A stretch of 10,424 bases of DNA from Syntrophomonadaceae bacterium. Its GTDB lineage: Bacteria; Bacillota; Syntrophomonadia; Syntrophomonadales; Syntrophomonadaceae. Position 1 is the stretch's first letter. Every line of letters begins with the position of its first letter. Positions 1-7,218 of the stretch are shown one piece after another. The position numbers were made by a program, and so were the translations under genes. Under the pieces are notes generated by a model that saw only the letters and a list, made by a program, of their open reading frames with translations, was not told the DNA's origin and searched no databases. The stretch is from contig JAUNBV010000064.1 in assembly GCA_030526885.1 (NCBI GenBank), positions 1 through 10,424 on the forward strand, in the 5' to 3' direction.

Positions 1-2589
1 CCTTATCCGGTGCGGGTGATGGAAGGGGTGACGGCGGTGGACGCCGGGGGCAGCCATATGCTGGCCATAAAATCCGACAGCAGCCTGTGGGCCTGGGGCG
101 GCGGCGTAAATGCGCCGGGGCGGGTGCTGGAAGGGGTAAACGCGGTCAGCGCCGGACAGAATCATCGCCTGGCGGTGAAAACCGACGGCAGCCTGTGGGC
201 CTGGGGCAATAATGACAAGGGGCAGTTGGGCACGGGCGATTTAAGCGCATCCTCCACTCCAATCAAGGTGATGGATGAGACGGCGGCGGTGGCGGCCGGG
301 GGCAGCCACAGCCTGGCGCTGAAAAGGGACGGCAGCCTGTGGGCCTGGGGCGATAATGAACGGGGACAGGTGGGCAACGGCCATGTGGGCGACAAGACCA
401 ATAACTACGGGGACCCGGTCCAGAGCGTGCCGGTGCGGATAATGGATAATGTGACCGCAATCAGCGCGGGCCAGGATTTTTCCCTGGCGCTCACCGCCGA
501 CGGGGTGCTGTGGGCCTGGGGCAGCAATGAATGGGGGCAGGCGGGCAATGACCGGCAGGGCGACGCGCTCGATGTGTACGGCAATCCCATCCGCACGGCT
601 CCGGCTTCGATAATGACCGGCATCGCGGCCATGGATGCGGGCATGTACCATACCCTGGCGCTCACCGCCGGGGGCGAGCTTTTCGCTTGGGGCGGCAACA
701 GCGACGGCGAATTGGGCAACGGCTCCATCGGTTATTCCTACGCCCCGGCCCGGGTGTTGCAGGACGTGATGGCTTCCTCCCTCTCGGGCTCGCTGGCGGG
801 CAGCGGCCTGGTCAGTACCCAGGATATGGTTTATGCCGCCGATATGTACGATTATCCCGAGGTGATGGCTGACCAGGCGGCGGAGAAGACCGCAGCCATG
901 AAAAAGCTGTCCGATGAGCGGCTGGTGGGCGAACTGACCGGCATTTTCCAGCTTACCGAGGAATTATATTGCGCGGTCACTACCATCGACAGCCGGGTGA
1001 CGGGCTGCGCGGTAATCAAGGAACTGCGCGCCGACGGCGAACCGGCTTTTCGCGTGGTGCAGGCGGTGAACGGTATGCTGAACGCCGCGGGCCTGGAAAA
1101 ATGCATCGACGAGGCGGCGGCCACGCCCAATCTGATAATAGATTACGACCGGAGCGCCGGTTTTATCAGCGGCAGCCAGTATGTGACCTATCTCGAGGAA
1201 CTGCTCAACAATATGGATGGGGTGACCCCCAACGACCCGGCCAAGAGCGCGCTGGCTACATATGTGGAGAGTGCCATTTCCGGCGCTTCCCGCGCCGCGG
1301 TGACCGCAGCCAACAATCAGGTGACGGTCAGCGGGGCCGATATACACGCGGCCATAGATTCCGCCGCCCATACCCGCCTGGAACTGGAAGCGCTGCTGGC
1401 CGATTACGGCGTGGCGCTGAACAAGGTGCTGGAAAGCGTCATTGTCATCTCGGTAAACCGCATAGACAATACCCGCTCCATGCAGGTGACGCTGGCGCAG
1501 GACGTGGCGGCCAGCATGGGCCAGGCGGGGGGCTTAAAGCTCATCCTGGGCGATACCCGCCACACCGTCTCCGCCGATACCGCCGCCCTGAGCACGGTTT
1601 TGGCCTCCGGCCCTGGCATCGTGCAGATTACCCCCCTGGCGGTCAATAAATTCGATATCACTTTTGTGGACGGCATGAACAATGCCATCGAGCAGATACC
1701 CGCGCCCATCAGTTTTGCGCTGCCGGCGGCCAGTTCCCTGGATTCGGTATTCGCCACTTACAAGGGAGGCAGCGACAACTGGGGCGGCCAGTTTGACCAG
1801 ACGGCGCAGACGCTGGAGTTTGCCACTAATTTTTCCGGCAGCTATGAGGTGGTGAGCAGCGATATCATGGCCGACGATATCCAGGGTTTAAGCGACGAGA
1901 TGCGCTCCTCCATCACCTTTATGCTGTCCAAGGGCTATCTGGAGCTGACCGACGGCGCTTTCCGGCCCCATGACCCGCTGACCCGCTATGATTTCACCGC
2001 CGCGCTGGTCAAGATGTTTTTCGCGCTCAACCGCGGCCTGATATGTTCCTTTTCGGATGTGAGCGACGACAGCCCCTATTACAATTTCGTGGCTTCGGCG
2101 GAAGCGGCCAATATCGCGCAGGGCTATGACGACAGCACTTTCCGGGGCGAGGACCAGATTTCCGCCGAGCAGGTGGTGGCGCTGTGCGCCCGCACCCTGG
2201 CCGATAAGCAGGGTTATCTCTACCCCGCCGCGCCGGAGGAATACTTAAACTTTGACGACGGAAACGCCATCAGCGACTGGGCCCGCGAAGCGGTGGCCCT
2301 GGCGGTGCGCGAGGGCCTCATCGAGGGCAGCGGCAACCTGGAGCCGCAGAGCAGCATCGGACGCGGCGAGAGCGCGATGCTCCTGTATAACCTGTTCATG
2401 TTGCTGTATGAAACCACTCCGGTAACTTATATGGCCGACGCTACGCCGCCGGAAGAAAGCGGGGGCGCGCCGGAAGAAGGGCCGGAGACGCCCGAACAGG
2501 CTTGGCTGCCCACCGCCCTGCCCCTCATCATCGGGGGAGCGCTGTTGCTGGGTATCGCCGCCCTGATCATGGTAAGAAAGCGCAGCTAG
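1..2589 (+). CDS. RCC1-repeat surface protein with SLH domains and C-terminal membrane anchor (5' partial)
   Basis: The reading frame is open from the first base (first codons Pro-Tyr-Pro), so the start and any signal peptide lie upstream; 862 residues are visible. Window codons 1 to about 260 hold five RCC1-type repeats, each with an Ala-Gly-x-x-H/F-x-x-Ala-Leu strand followed by a Leu-Trp-Ala-Trp-Gly turn; the fifth is degenerate (Leu-Phe-Ala-Trp-Gly). RCC1 repeats fold as a beta-propeller, usually a protein-binding platform. Codons about 260-620 match nothing I recognise; their last part resembles the beta-rich domains often found before SLH domains. Codons about 640-677, 684-735 and 751-799 look like three SLH segments, which bind secondary cell-wall polymers. 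A Pro/Glu-rich linker then leads to a hydrophobic helix (codons 836-858) and a basic Arg-Lys-Arg-Ser tail. The likely place is the cell surface; the ligand is unknown. The partner gene on the other strand begins its stop codon 12 bp away. Confidence 0.85.
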   Translation, partial: PYPVRVMEGVTAVDAGGSHMLAIKSDSSLWAWGGGVNAPGRVLEGVNAVSAGQNHRLAVKTDGSLWAWGNNDKGQLGTGDLSASSTPIKVMDETAAVAAGGSHSLALKRDGSLWAWGDNERGQVGNGHVGDKTNNYGDPVQSVPVRIMDNVTAISAGQDFSLALTADGVLWAWGSNEWGQAGNDRQGDALDVYGNPIRTAPASIMTGIAAMDAGMYHTLALTAGGELFAWGGNSDGELGNGSIGYSYAPARVLQDVMASSLSGSLAGSGLVSTQDMVYAADMYDYPEVMADQAAEKTAAMKKLSDERLVGELTGIFQLTEELYCAVTTIDSRVTGCAVIKELRADGEPAFRVVQAVNGMLNAAGLEKCIDEAAATPNLIIDYDRSAGFISGSQYVTYLEELLNNMDGVTPNDPAKSALATYVESAISGASRAAVTAANNQVTVSGADIHAAIDSAAHTRLELEALLADYGVALNKVLESVIVISVNRIDNTRSMQVTLAQDVAASMGQAGGLKLILGDTRHTVSADTAALSTVLASGPGIVQITPLAVNKFDITFVDGMNNAIEQIPAPISFALPAASSLDSVFATYKGGSDNWGGQFDQTAQTLEFATNFSGSYEVVSSDIMADDIQGLSDEMRSSITFMLSKGYLELTDGAFRPHDPLTRYDFTAALVKMFFALNRGLICSFSDVSDDSPYYNFVASAEAANIAQGYDDSTFRGEDQISAEQVVALCARTLADKQGYLYPAAPEEYLNFDDGNAISDWAREAVALAVREGLIEGSGNLEPQSSIGRGESAMLLYNLFMLLYETTPVTYMADATPPEESGGAPEEGPETPEQAWLPTALPLIIGGALLLGIAALIMVRKRS
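82..522 (+). repeat. Coding repeats of the RCC1 propeller
   Basis: The motif agcctgtgggcctggggc occurs exactly at 82-99, 190-207 and 334-351, and its last 15 bases recur at 508-522. Spacing is irregular (108, 144, then about 171-174 bp), set by inserts of different length between blades. The near identity at DNA level, not only protein level, suggests recent internal duplication or gene conversion of blades. Confidence 0.7.
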
Positions 2590-2601
2590 AATGATGCCGC
2601 G

Positions 2602-4005
2602 CTATGCTTCGGCGTTTTCATCCCCAGCGGGTTTAAGCGCCAGCAGGGAACCGGCGGCGAGGCCCAGTACAGTGAAGTAAAAGGGCGAGGTATAGTACAT
2701 GCTGACCCCCAGCAGCGAGGAGGCGAACCAGGCGGCGACGGCGCAGAACAGGCCGATATGATAAGTGGTGAGCCGCCGCCGGCAACGGAAAAAGCTCACG
2801 GTGAGCGCCAACATCGCGCCCAGGTAGAGCAGCATGGCGGGATATCCCAGGGTGGCGGCGAGATAGATTACGCAGCAGTGAGGGCTGGAGTGATTTATAT
2901 CCTCTGCCCTGTACAGGGGGCGCAGGCTGTCCGGCCCATGCCCCAGCACCGGCCTTTCAGCGGCAAATTCCACTCCCAGCACCCACAACTCCCAGCGCCC
3001 GGAACCGGCGTCGCCGGCATCGGGATCGTCCCATGCGATTCTGCCTACGTCGCCGAACAGGCGCGAGAAGTCGCCGCTCACATTGTAATAGACGGCATTA
3101 TAGCCCAGCGATACCACAGCGAATACCGCCACCACCAGCACCGCCCGTTTCAGCCGCTCCCGGTCGAAACCGGCGGTGAATATTATCAGCAGCGCCATCC
3201 CGCCGATGACCGCCAGATAGGGGCCAAAGGAGCGGTTTATCAGCAGCGCCCAGGTGAGCAGCGCCAACGCGGCCAGGCGCAGGGGCAGGCCGCCGGTGAC
3301 GGTCGCGGGGCCGGCCATGGCCAGCAGGGCGGCCAGCATGACGGCAAGGCCCAGCACGTAGGCGTAGTGGTTGATGTTAAAATATATTCCCCGGTCGGTA
3401 GCTATGGCAAAAAATGCGTTTAGCGCCTGGCTGTCGAGTACGGTGAGCAGCGCCAGCAGGGCGAACACCGCCACTAAAACCTCCACTACCAGCCGGGAGC
3501 GGCGGCGGACGATATAGGCGCACGCAAAGATGCCGGCATAGGAATAATAGGTGAATAGGCCGTCCTTGCGGTAGGAATCGCCAAAAAAGGACAGGAGAAA
3601 ATTGTCGGCAAAGAAGGCGGATAGCGTGGCCCACAGCAACAACAGCAGCAATAAGAGAGGAAACAGATGCCGCCGCGCCCAGGGCCGCAGCCAGTTTTCC
3701 CCGCGCCGGCCGGCCGCCAGCAGGCTTTTGGCCAGCGCCACCGCGCCCAGCAGCAGGCCGAACATGCCCACCTGCCACAAAATCCAGGCCCACTGCAACC
3801 CGGCCATGAAATAACCAGTCAGCCTGCAGCCTTTCAGAATCAGAATTATGACCGGGCTCAGCGCCCATACCAGCAATAAGAATAACGCCAGTTTTTCAAT
3901 CAGCGCCGCCGGGATATAATCCGCCAGTTCCGATGGCCGCTGCATTTGCCCTATATCATGGCTTATCCGCCCGCACTTGGCCCTAAACCGCGCCCATGCC
4001 GCCAT
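2602..4005 (-). CDS. O-antigen ligase / Wzy-type polymerase family membrane protein
   Basis: A 467-residue polytopic membrane protein with about 10-12 hydrophobic segments (e.g. residues about 38-58, 68-92, 114-130, 176-190, 215-232, 262-278, 288-302, 388-406, 418-434, 440-458). The large hydrophilic stretch at about 305-380 matches the periplasmic/extracellular loop of the Wzy_C family: Gly-Ser-Gly-Arg-Trp (Arg337) with Pro-Val-Leu-Gly-His-Gly-Pro-Asp-Ser-Leu (352-361), then His372 and His376. Family members polymerise or transfer lipid-linked glycans at the outer face of the membrane. In a Gram-positive cell the acceptor would be a cell-wall polymer or glycoprotein rather than lipid A. The start is fixed by AAGGAG seven bases before the ATG, with an extended -10 promoter upstream. 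It stands alone, without glycosyltransferases in view, next to an SLH protein; a role in surface glycosylation is inference. Confidence 0.8.
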   Translation of the reverse strand: MAAWARFRAKCGRISHDIGQMQRPSELADYIPAALIEKLALFLLLVWALSPVIILILKGCRLTGYFMAGLQWAWILWQVGMFGLLLGAVALAKSLLAAGRRGENWLRPWARRHLFPLLLLLLLLWATLSAFFADNFLLSFFGDSYRKDGLFTYYSYAGIFACAYIVRRRSRLVVEVLVAVFALLALLTVLDSQALNAFFAIATDRGIYFNINHYAYVLGLAVMLAALLAMAGPATVTGGLPLRLAALALLTWALLINRSFGPYLAVIGGMALLIIFTAGFDRERLKRAVLVVAVFAVVSLGYNAVYYNVSGDFSRLFGDVGRIAWDDPDAGDAGSGRWELWVLGVEFAAERPVLGHGPDSLRPLYRAEDINHSSPHCCVIYLAATLGYPAMLLYLGAMLALTVSFFRCRRRLTTYHIGLFCAVAAWFASSLLGVSMYYTSPFYFTVLGLAAGSLLALKPAGDENAEA

Positions 4006-4050
4006 CCGTACGCTCCTTCATCATTTTTCATCCAGTTTGTACTACTCCAG

Positions 4051-4059
4051 ATTATAACA
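4051..4059 (-). promoter_or_regulatory. Extended -10 promoter for the O-antigen ligase gene
   Basis: On the minus strand the bases read TGTTATAAT: a perfect -10 hexamer (TATAAT, 4056-4051) preceded by the TG of an extended -10. At the 17-bp spacing the -35 position is an all-T run, so the promoter appears to rely on the TGn element. Transcription would start near 4044, giving a leader of about 40 nt that carries the AAGGAG site of the ligase gene. Confidence 0.7.
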
Positions 4060-4082
4060 TTTCGCGCCCGGTAAAAAAACAT

Positions 4083-4111
4083 TTGACAGCCCCGCCCGGT
4101 TTTGCTATCAT
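4083..4111 (+). promoter_or_regulatory. Sigma-A type promoter for the symporter leader
   Basis: TTGACA (4083-4088, perfect) and TATCAT (4106-4111, one mismatch) are separated by exactly 17 bp. Transcription would begin near 4118, about 300 nt before the symporter start codon. It is divergent from the ligase promoter, and the two -35 regions nearly touch. Confidence 0.8.
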
Positions 4112-4117
4112 CACTTC

Positions 4118-4423
4118 ATGCGGTCCGGCAAGGCCGGGGCCGTAGTAGTATGGATGCCGCACGAGCGGCGATAGGGCGGACTTATACCCCGGGCGATACT
4201 CTAGGGAAAATTGTAAAACGGAAGGATGGTAGGCAGCTATGAGGAATAGTATGTGCTTCTCTGTGTGCAGGTATCTGCTCAGACAGCCGCAGTCTGTCGG
4301 GGCCGGAGGCCTGTATTATTATTTTAGGTTGTCCGTGACCTGATAAGGGCGGCCATGCCCCGTCAAAGGTGGCGGCAACGGAAAACCGGCCATAAAGAAT
4401 AAATTTTAAGGAGGAGCATTTTT
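4118..4423 (+). promoter_or_regulatory. Long structured 5' leader of the symporter gene, class unknown
   Basis: This gene-free stretch of about 300 nt between promoter and start codon carries several hairpins: 4121-4129 with 4133-4142 (9 bp, one bulge, AAG loop); GCCGC-acga-GCGGC at 4156-4169; GACAG/CTGTC at 4282-4298; GGCC-gga-GGCC at 4301-4311; and a long stem of 4328-4340 with 4368-4379 (about 12 pairs, one bulge, one mismatch) enclosing GGGC/GCCC at 4348-4360. No hairpin is followed by a run of T, so I see no intrinsic terminator, and no obvious anti-Shine-Dalgarno segment pairs with AAGGAGGAG at 4408-4416. I could not match it to a riboswitch, T-box or other RNA class from memory. It could be a cis-regulatory leader, a separate small RNA, or a leader controlled by translation of a short ORF inside it. 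Confidence 0.5.
4239..4343 (+). CDS. Possible 34-residue leader peptide with a Tyr-Tyr-Tyr-Phe run
   Basis: An ATG at 4239 opens 34 codons ending in TGA at 4341-4343. A second ATG at 4251 has a better placed GAGG (4241-4244, six bases upstream) and would give 30 residues. Codons 26-29 (4314-4325) are TAT TAT TAT TTT, giving Tyr-Tyr-Tyr-Phe. The next four codons (Leu-Ser-Val-Thr) coincide with the 5' arm of the longest stem in the leader (4328-4340), so a ribosome paused on the tyrosines would cover that arm. This is the geometry of an attenuation leader peptide, but no terminator follows and the composition may be chance within a structured RNA. No homologue is recognised. Confidence 0.25.
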   Translation: MRNSMCFSVCRYLLRQPQSVGAGGLYYYFRLSVT

Positions 4424-5980
4424 GTGTTTATAAAGATATCTTTGTTGGTAGTATTTTTTGCGATAATGATCGGGGTGGGCATTTATGCCCGCAAAAAGGT
4501 GAACACGGTCGATGATTTCGTTTTGGGCAACCGCAGTATCGGGCCGTGGATGACGGCTTTTGCCTATGGCACTACTTACTTTTCCGCGGTGGTGTTCGTG
4601 GGCTACGCGGGACAGTTCGGCTGGAAATACGGCCTGTCCGCCACTTGGATCGGGCTGGGCAACGCGCTGCTGGGCAGCCTGTTGGCCTGGGCGGTGTTGG
4701 GCCGCCGCACACGGGTGATGACGCATCATCTCAGCGCCAGCACCATGCCGGAGTTTTTCGGCAAACGCTTTGACAGCCACGCGCTAAAGGTGGTGGCTTC
4801 CGCTATCATCTTCATATTTATGATCCCTTACACCGCTTCGGTCTATAACGGCCTGTCGCGCTTGTTCGCCATGGCCTTCGACATTCCTTTCGCGGTCTGT
4901 GTGCTGGCGATGGCGGCGCTCACCGGGGTATATGTCATCCTGGGCGGCTACATGGCTACCGCGGTCAACGATTTTATTCAGGGCTGCATCATGCTGGCGG
5001 GCATCATAGCGGTGGTGGCGGCTACCCTGCTCAGCCAGGGCGGCTTTATGGCGGCGGTATCCAAGCTGGCGGTTTTTGAAAGCGAGGCCTCCGTCACGCT
5101 GGGGCAGGCGGGAGCCTATACCTCGTTTTTCGGGCCCGACCCGCTCAACCTGCTGGGGGTCATCATCCTCACCTCGCTGGGCGCGTGGGGCCTGCCGCAG
5201 ATGGTACACAAGTTTTACGCCATAAAGAGTGAAAAGACTATCACCACCGGCATGGTGGTCACTACCGTCTTCGCGCTGGTGGTGGCCGGCGGCTCGTACT
5301 TCCTGGGCGGTTTTGCCCGCCTGTTCGACAGCCCCGCCATCTACAACGCCAACGGCACAGTGGTGTTTGACAGCATAATCCCTCACATGATCTCTACCCT
5401 GCCCGATGTGCTGGTGGGCATCGTGGTGATGCTGGTGCTGTCCGCCTCCATGTCCACCCTGGCCGCGCTGGTGCTGACTTCCAGTTCCACGTTGACGCTG
5501 GATTTCCTGAAGGGCAATATCATCAAGACCATGAACGAAAAACAGCAGCTTTTGTCCCTGCGCCTGCTGGTGGTGTTCTTTATCGCCATCTCGGTGATCA
5601 TCGCGCTGGATCCGCCCGACTTCATCGCCCAGCTCATGGGCATCTCATGGGGCGCGCTGGCCGGTTCCTTCCTGGCCCCCTTCCTGTACGGCCTGTACTG
5701 GAAACGGGTCACCAATGCGGCGGTGTGGGCCAGCTTTATCTGCGGGGTGGGCATCACGGTGAGCAATATGTTCTTCCATTACATCGCCTCCTCCATCAAC
5801 GCCGGCGCTATCGCTATGGTGGTGGGCCTGCTGGTAGTGCCGCTGGTAAGCGTGATCACCCGCAAGCCCGATGAACAGCGCGTAAGCGAGGTGTTTTCCT
5901 GCTATGACGAAATGGTCACCGTACCCCGCCGCGTAGCCTTGGAATACGGCATCCCGCACGATTCGGAGCACTTGCAGTAA
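4424..5980 (+). CDS. Sodium:solute symporter, SSS family
   Basis: A 518-residue inner-membrane protein of the usual SSS (PutP/SGLT-like) length and profile, with about 13 transmembrane helices. Recognisable family features are the first helices with Asp-Asp-Phe-Val-Leu-Gly-Asn-Arg (about 30-37) and the segment Leu339-Ser-Ala-Ser-Met-Ser-Thr-Leu346 followed by Thr-Ser-Ser-Ser-Thr (352-356). The latter aligns with the PutP helix whose Met-Ser-Thr serine and threonine coordinate sodium at the Na2 site; here they are Ser344 and Thr345. It should couple sodium entry to uptake of a small solute (amino acid, carboxylate, vitamin or sugar); the substrate cannot be read from sequence. The start is GTG, chosen because AAGGAGGAG lies nine bases upstream and the helix begins at once. 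It is expressed alone from the 4083 promoter through a long structured leader and ends before a strong hairpin. Confidence 0.9.
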   Translation: MFIKISLLVVFFAIMIGVGIYARKKVNTVDDFVLGNRSIGPWMTAFAYGTTYFSAVVFVGYAGQFGWKYGLSATWIGLGNALLGSLLAWAVLGRRTRVMTHHLSASTMPEFFGKRFDSHALKVVASAIIFIFMIPYTASVYNGLSRLFAMAFDIPFAVCVLAMAALTGVYVILGGYMATAVNDFIQGCIMLAGIIAVVAATLLSQGGFMAAVSKLAVFESEASVTLGQAGAYTSFFGPDPLNLLGVIILTSLGAWGLPQMVHKFYAIKSEKTITTGMVVTTVFALVVAGGSYFLGGFARLFDSPAIYNANGTVVFDSIIPHMISTLPDVLVGIVVMLVLSASMSTLAALVLTSSSTLTLDFLKGNIIKTMNEKQQLLSLRLLVVFFIAISVIIALDPPDFIAQLMGISWGALAGSFLAPFLYGLYWKRVTNAAVWASFICGVGITVSNMFFHYIASSINAGAIAMVVGLLVVPLVSVITRKPDEQRVSEVFSCYDEMVTVPRRVALEYGIPHDSEHLQ

Positions 5981-6022
5981 GAACGCGAATCAAGCGCCCG
6001 TTGACGGCCAAACCGCATATAA

Positions 6023-6057
6023 AAACAGCCGCTGCGTTTTCCCCGCAGCGGCTGTTT
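6023..6057. terminator. Bidirectional intrinsic terminator between symporter and fdhD
   Basis: A perfect 14-bp stem (6023-6036 with 6044-6057) with a 7-nt loop. Read leftward (fdhD) it is followed by a T-rich tract, TTTTTATAT counting the stem end. Read rightward (symporter) the tract is weaker (TTTCGTTATCTT). It sits in the 90-bp gap between two convergent stops and likely serves both. Confidence 0.9.
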
Positions 6058-6070
6058 CGTTATCTTATGC

Positions 6071-6880
6071 CTAATCCCCGAGGTCGATGCGCTCCGCGCC
6101 GGTATAAACGTTGAAGCGTTCCCCGCGGGTAAAGCCGATTACGGTCATGTGCAGGCGCTCGGCCAGCTCCACCGCCTTGAGGGTGGGGGCGGAACGCGAC
6201 AGCACGGTGGATACCCCGTGGCGGCAGGCTTTTATCAGTATTTCCGAGGCGATGCGCCCGCTTAATACCAAAATTTTATCGTTCATGTCCCAACCCCGTA
6301 AAAAGGCGTGGCCCAGGGCCTTATCGACGGCGTTGTGGCGGCCGATGTCCTCGTAACGGCACAGCAGTTCCCCGCCCTGCCCCACCGCCGCGCTGTGCAC
6401 GCCGCCGGTAAGTTTAAAGGTGCCGGAGGTCTCGTCCAGGCGGCGGCTGAGTTCCAGCAGGTCCCGCGCCGCAAAGCGCTGTCCGCCCGGCGCGGGCAGG
6501 TGCTCCGTGAGGTCCGCGTCCGCGCCGAAACCCTTGCCGTTGCAGGTATTGACCGCTCCCGCCGCGCAGCGCAGCGCGTCGGGTTCGACTCCCCCAGCCT
6601 CCACCATTACGACGCATTCCCCTGCTGCCTGACATTTTACCGTCAGCCCTTCCCGGCCTTGGCCCCCATCGCGCGGCAAAATCCCTTCGCTGAGCAGATA
6701 GCCCACCGCCAATTCCTCCAGCGCGTGGGGAGTGCAGGCCATGGTCACCACCGGCTGCCCGTTCAAAACCAGCCGCAGAGCCACCTCCCGCACCAGTCCC
6801 GCCTCGCGCGGGGCGAAGCTGCCGGCGTCATACGCCATCACCGTGCGCTGCTGATAAAAAAGGCTGTTGTCTTCCATCAT
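6071..6880 (-). CDS. fdhD: FdhD, formate dehydrogenase cofactor sulfurtransferase
   Basis: A 269-residue cytoplasmic protein of normal FdhD length. FdhD carries sulfur from a cysteine desulfurase to the bis-MGD molybdenum/tungsten cofactor before its insertion into formate dehydrogenase. Visible family blocks are Leu-Ala-Val-Gly-Tyr-Leu-Leu-Ser-Glu-Gly (57-66), Glu-Asp-Ile-Gly-Arg-His-Asn-Ala-Val-Asp-Lys (177-187), Ser-Gly-Arg-Ile-Ala-Ser-Glu (207-213) and Arg-Ser-Ala-Pro-Thr (229-233). The cysteine loop reads Cys113-Asn-Gly-Lys, so the second Cys of the CxxC motif known from E. coli is absent. The start is one of two adjacent ATGs (6880 or 6877) with GGGAG just upstream. The frame stays open for another 89 codons, but that part overlaps the preceding gene and is Arg-rich and unlike FdhD. 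It lies 29 bp after the small cysteine protein, likely in one transcript. Confidence 0.92.
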   Translation of the reverse strand: MMEDNSLFYQQRTVMAYDAGSFAPREAGLVREVALRLVLNGQPVVTMACTPHALEELAVGYLLSEGILPRDGGQGREGLTVKCQAAGECVVMVEAGGVEPDALRCAAGAVNTCNGKGFGADADLTEHLPAPGGQRFAARDLLELSRRLDETSGTFKLTGGVHSAAVGQGGELLCRYEDIGRHNAVDKALGHAFLRGWDMNDKILVLSGRIASEILIKACRHGVSTVLSRSAPTLKAVELAERLHMTVIGFTRGERFNVYTGAERIDLGD

Positions 6881-6909
6881 TTCCACTCCCGCCTGTAATA
6901 TGTTTTCCC

Positions 6910-7218
6910 CTAATACCAATAATCGCAGTACTGCGCCCCCTGCCCAGCGGCGTATGCGCGTATTTCCGCTTCCGCCAGCAGCGCGGCCAGCTCGTCGGCG
7001 TTGACGCCGTTGTTGCAGCCGGGACATATCAGGCGATAACCGTCGTAATCGTCGCCGCGTCCGTCCAGCCCGGCCAGCAGCACCTGTATGAGGGGCGGGC
7101 AGGTATCTGCGCCCACCGAAAAGCGCGCCGCCGTCTTCATGCTCCAACGGTATTCACTGCTCTTACGCCCACACCGCGGGCACCCAATCATCAGCCTGTA
7201 CTCCGGCTTATACCGCAT
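6910..7218 (-). CDS. Small four-cysteine zinc-ribbon-like protein A, upstream of fdhD
   Basis: A 102-residue protein I do not recognise by name. Two cysteine pairs, Cys13-Pro-Arg-Cys16 (followed by Gly) and Cys65-Pro-Gly-Cys68, form a typical split zinc-ribbon layout; extra cysteines are at 40 and 98. The C-terminal third (73-92) is predicted helical and Ala/Glu-rich, and the tail is aromatic (Tyr-Cys-Asp-Tyr-Trp-Tyr). AGGAG lies seven bases before the ATG. It aligns along its length with the divergent protein at 7551-7853: shared are Leu-Met-Ile-x-Cys-x-x-Cys-Gly-x-Lys, Glu-Tyr-x-Trp, a Tyr-Asp, Cys-Pro-Gly-Cys, and Gly-Ala-x-Tyr-x-Asp-x-x-Tyr. The short gap to fdhD suggests cotranscription and perhaps a role near formate dehydrogenase maturation; that is inference. 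No clear promoter was seen upstream on this strand. Confidence 0.75.
   Translation of the reverse strand: MRYKPEYRLMIGCPRCGRKSSEYRWSMKTAARFSVGADTCPPLIQVLLAGLDGRGDDYDGYRLICPGCNNGVNADELAALLAEAEIRAYAAGQGAQYCDYWY

Noticed and set aside
4118..4174. 18-codon ORF starting at the predicted transcription start
   Set aside because: There is no room for a ribosome binding site, and it lies across two GC-rich hairpins, so it is more likely chance within structured RNA.
4368..4380. T-box-like motif (GGTGGCGGC) in the symporter leader
   Set aside because: It does not match the T-box antiterminator consensus closely, and there is no terminator or specifier domain arrangement.
6001..6023. TTGACG and TATAAA after the symporter stop as a promoter
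   Set aside because: The spacing is only 11 bp and it points into the terminator with no plus-strand gene behind it.
6881..7147. 89-codon N-terminal extension of the fdhD frame
   Set aside because: It overlaps most of the small cysteine gene in another frame, is Arg/Gly-rich low-complexity unlike FdhD, and a ribosome binding site sits just before the ATG pair at 6880/6877.
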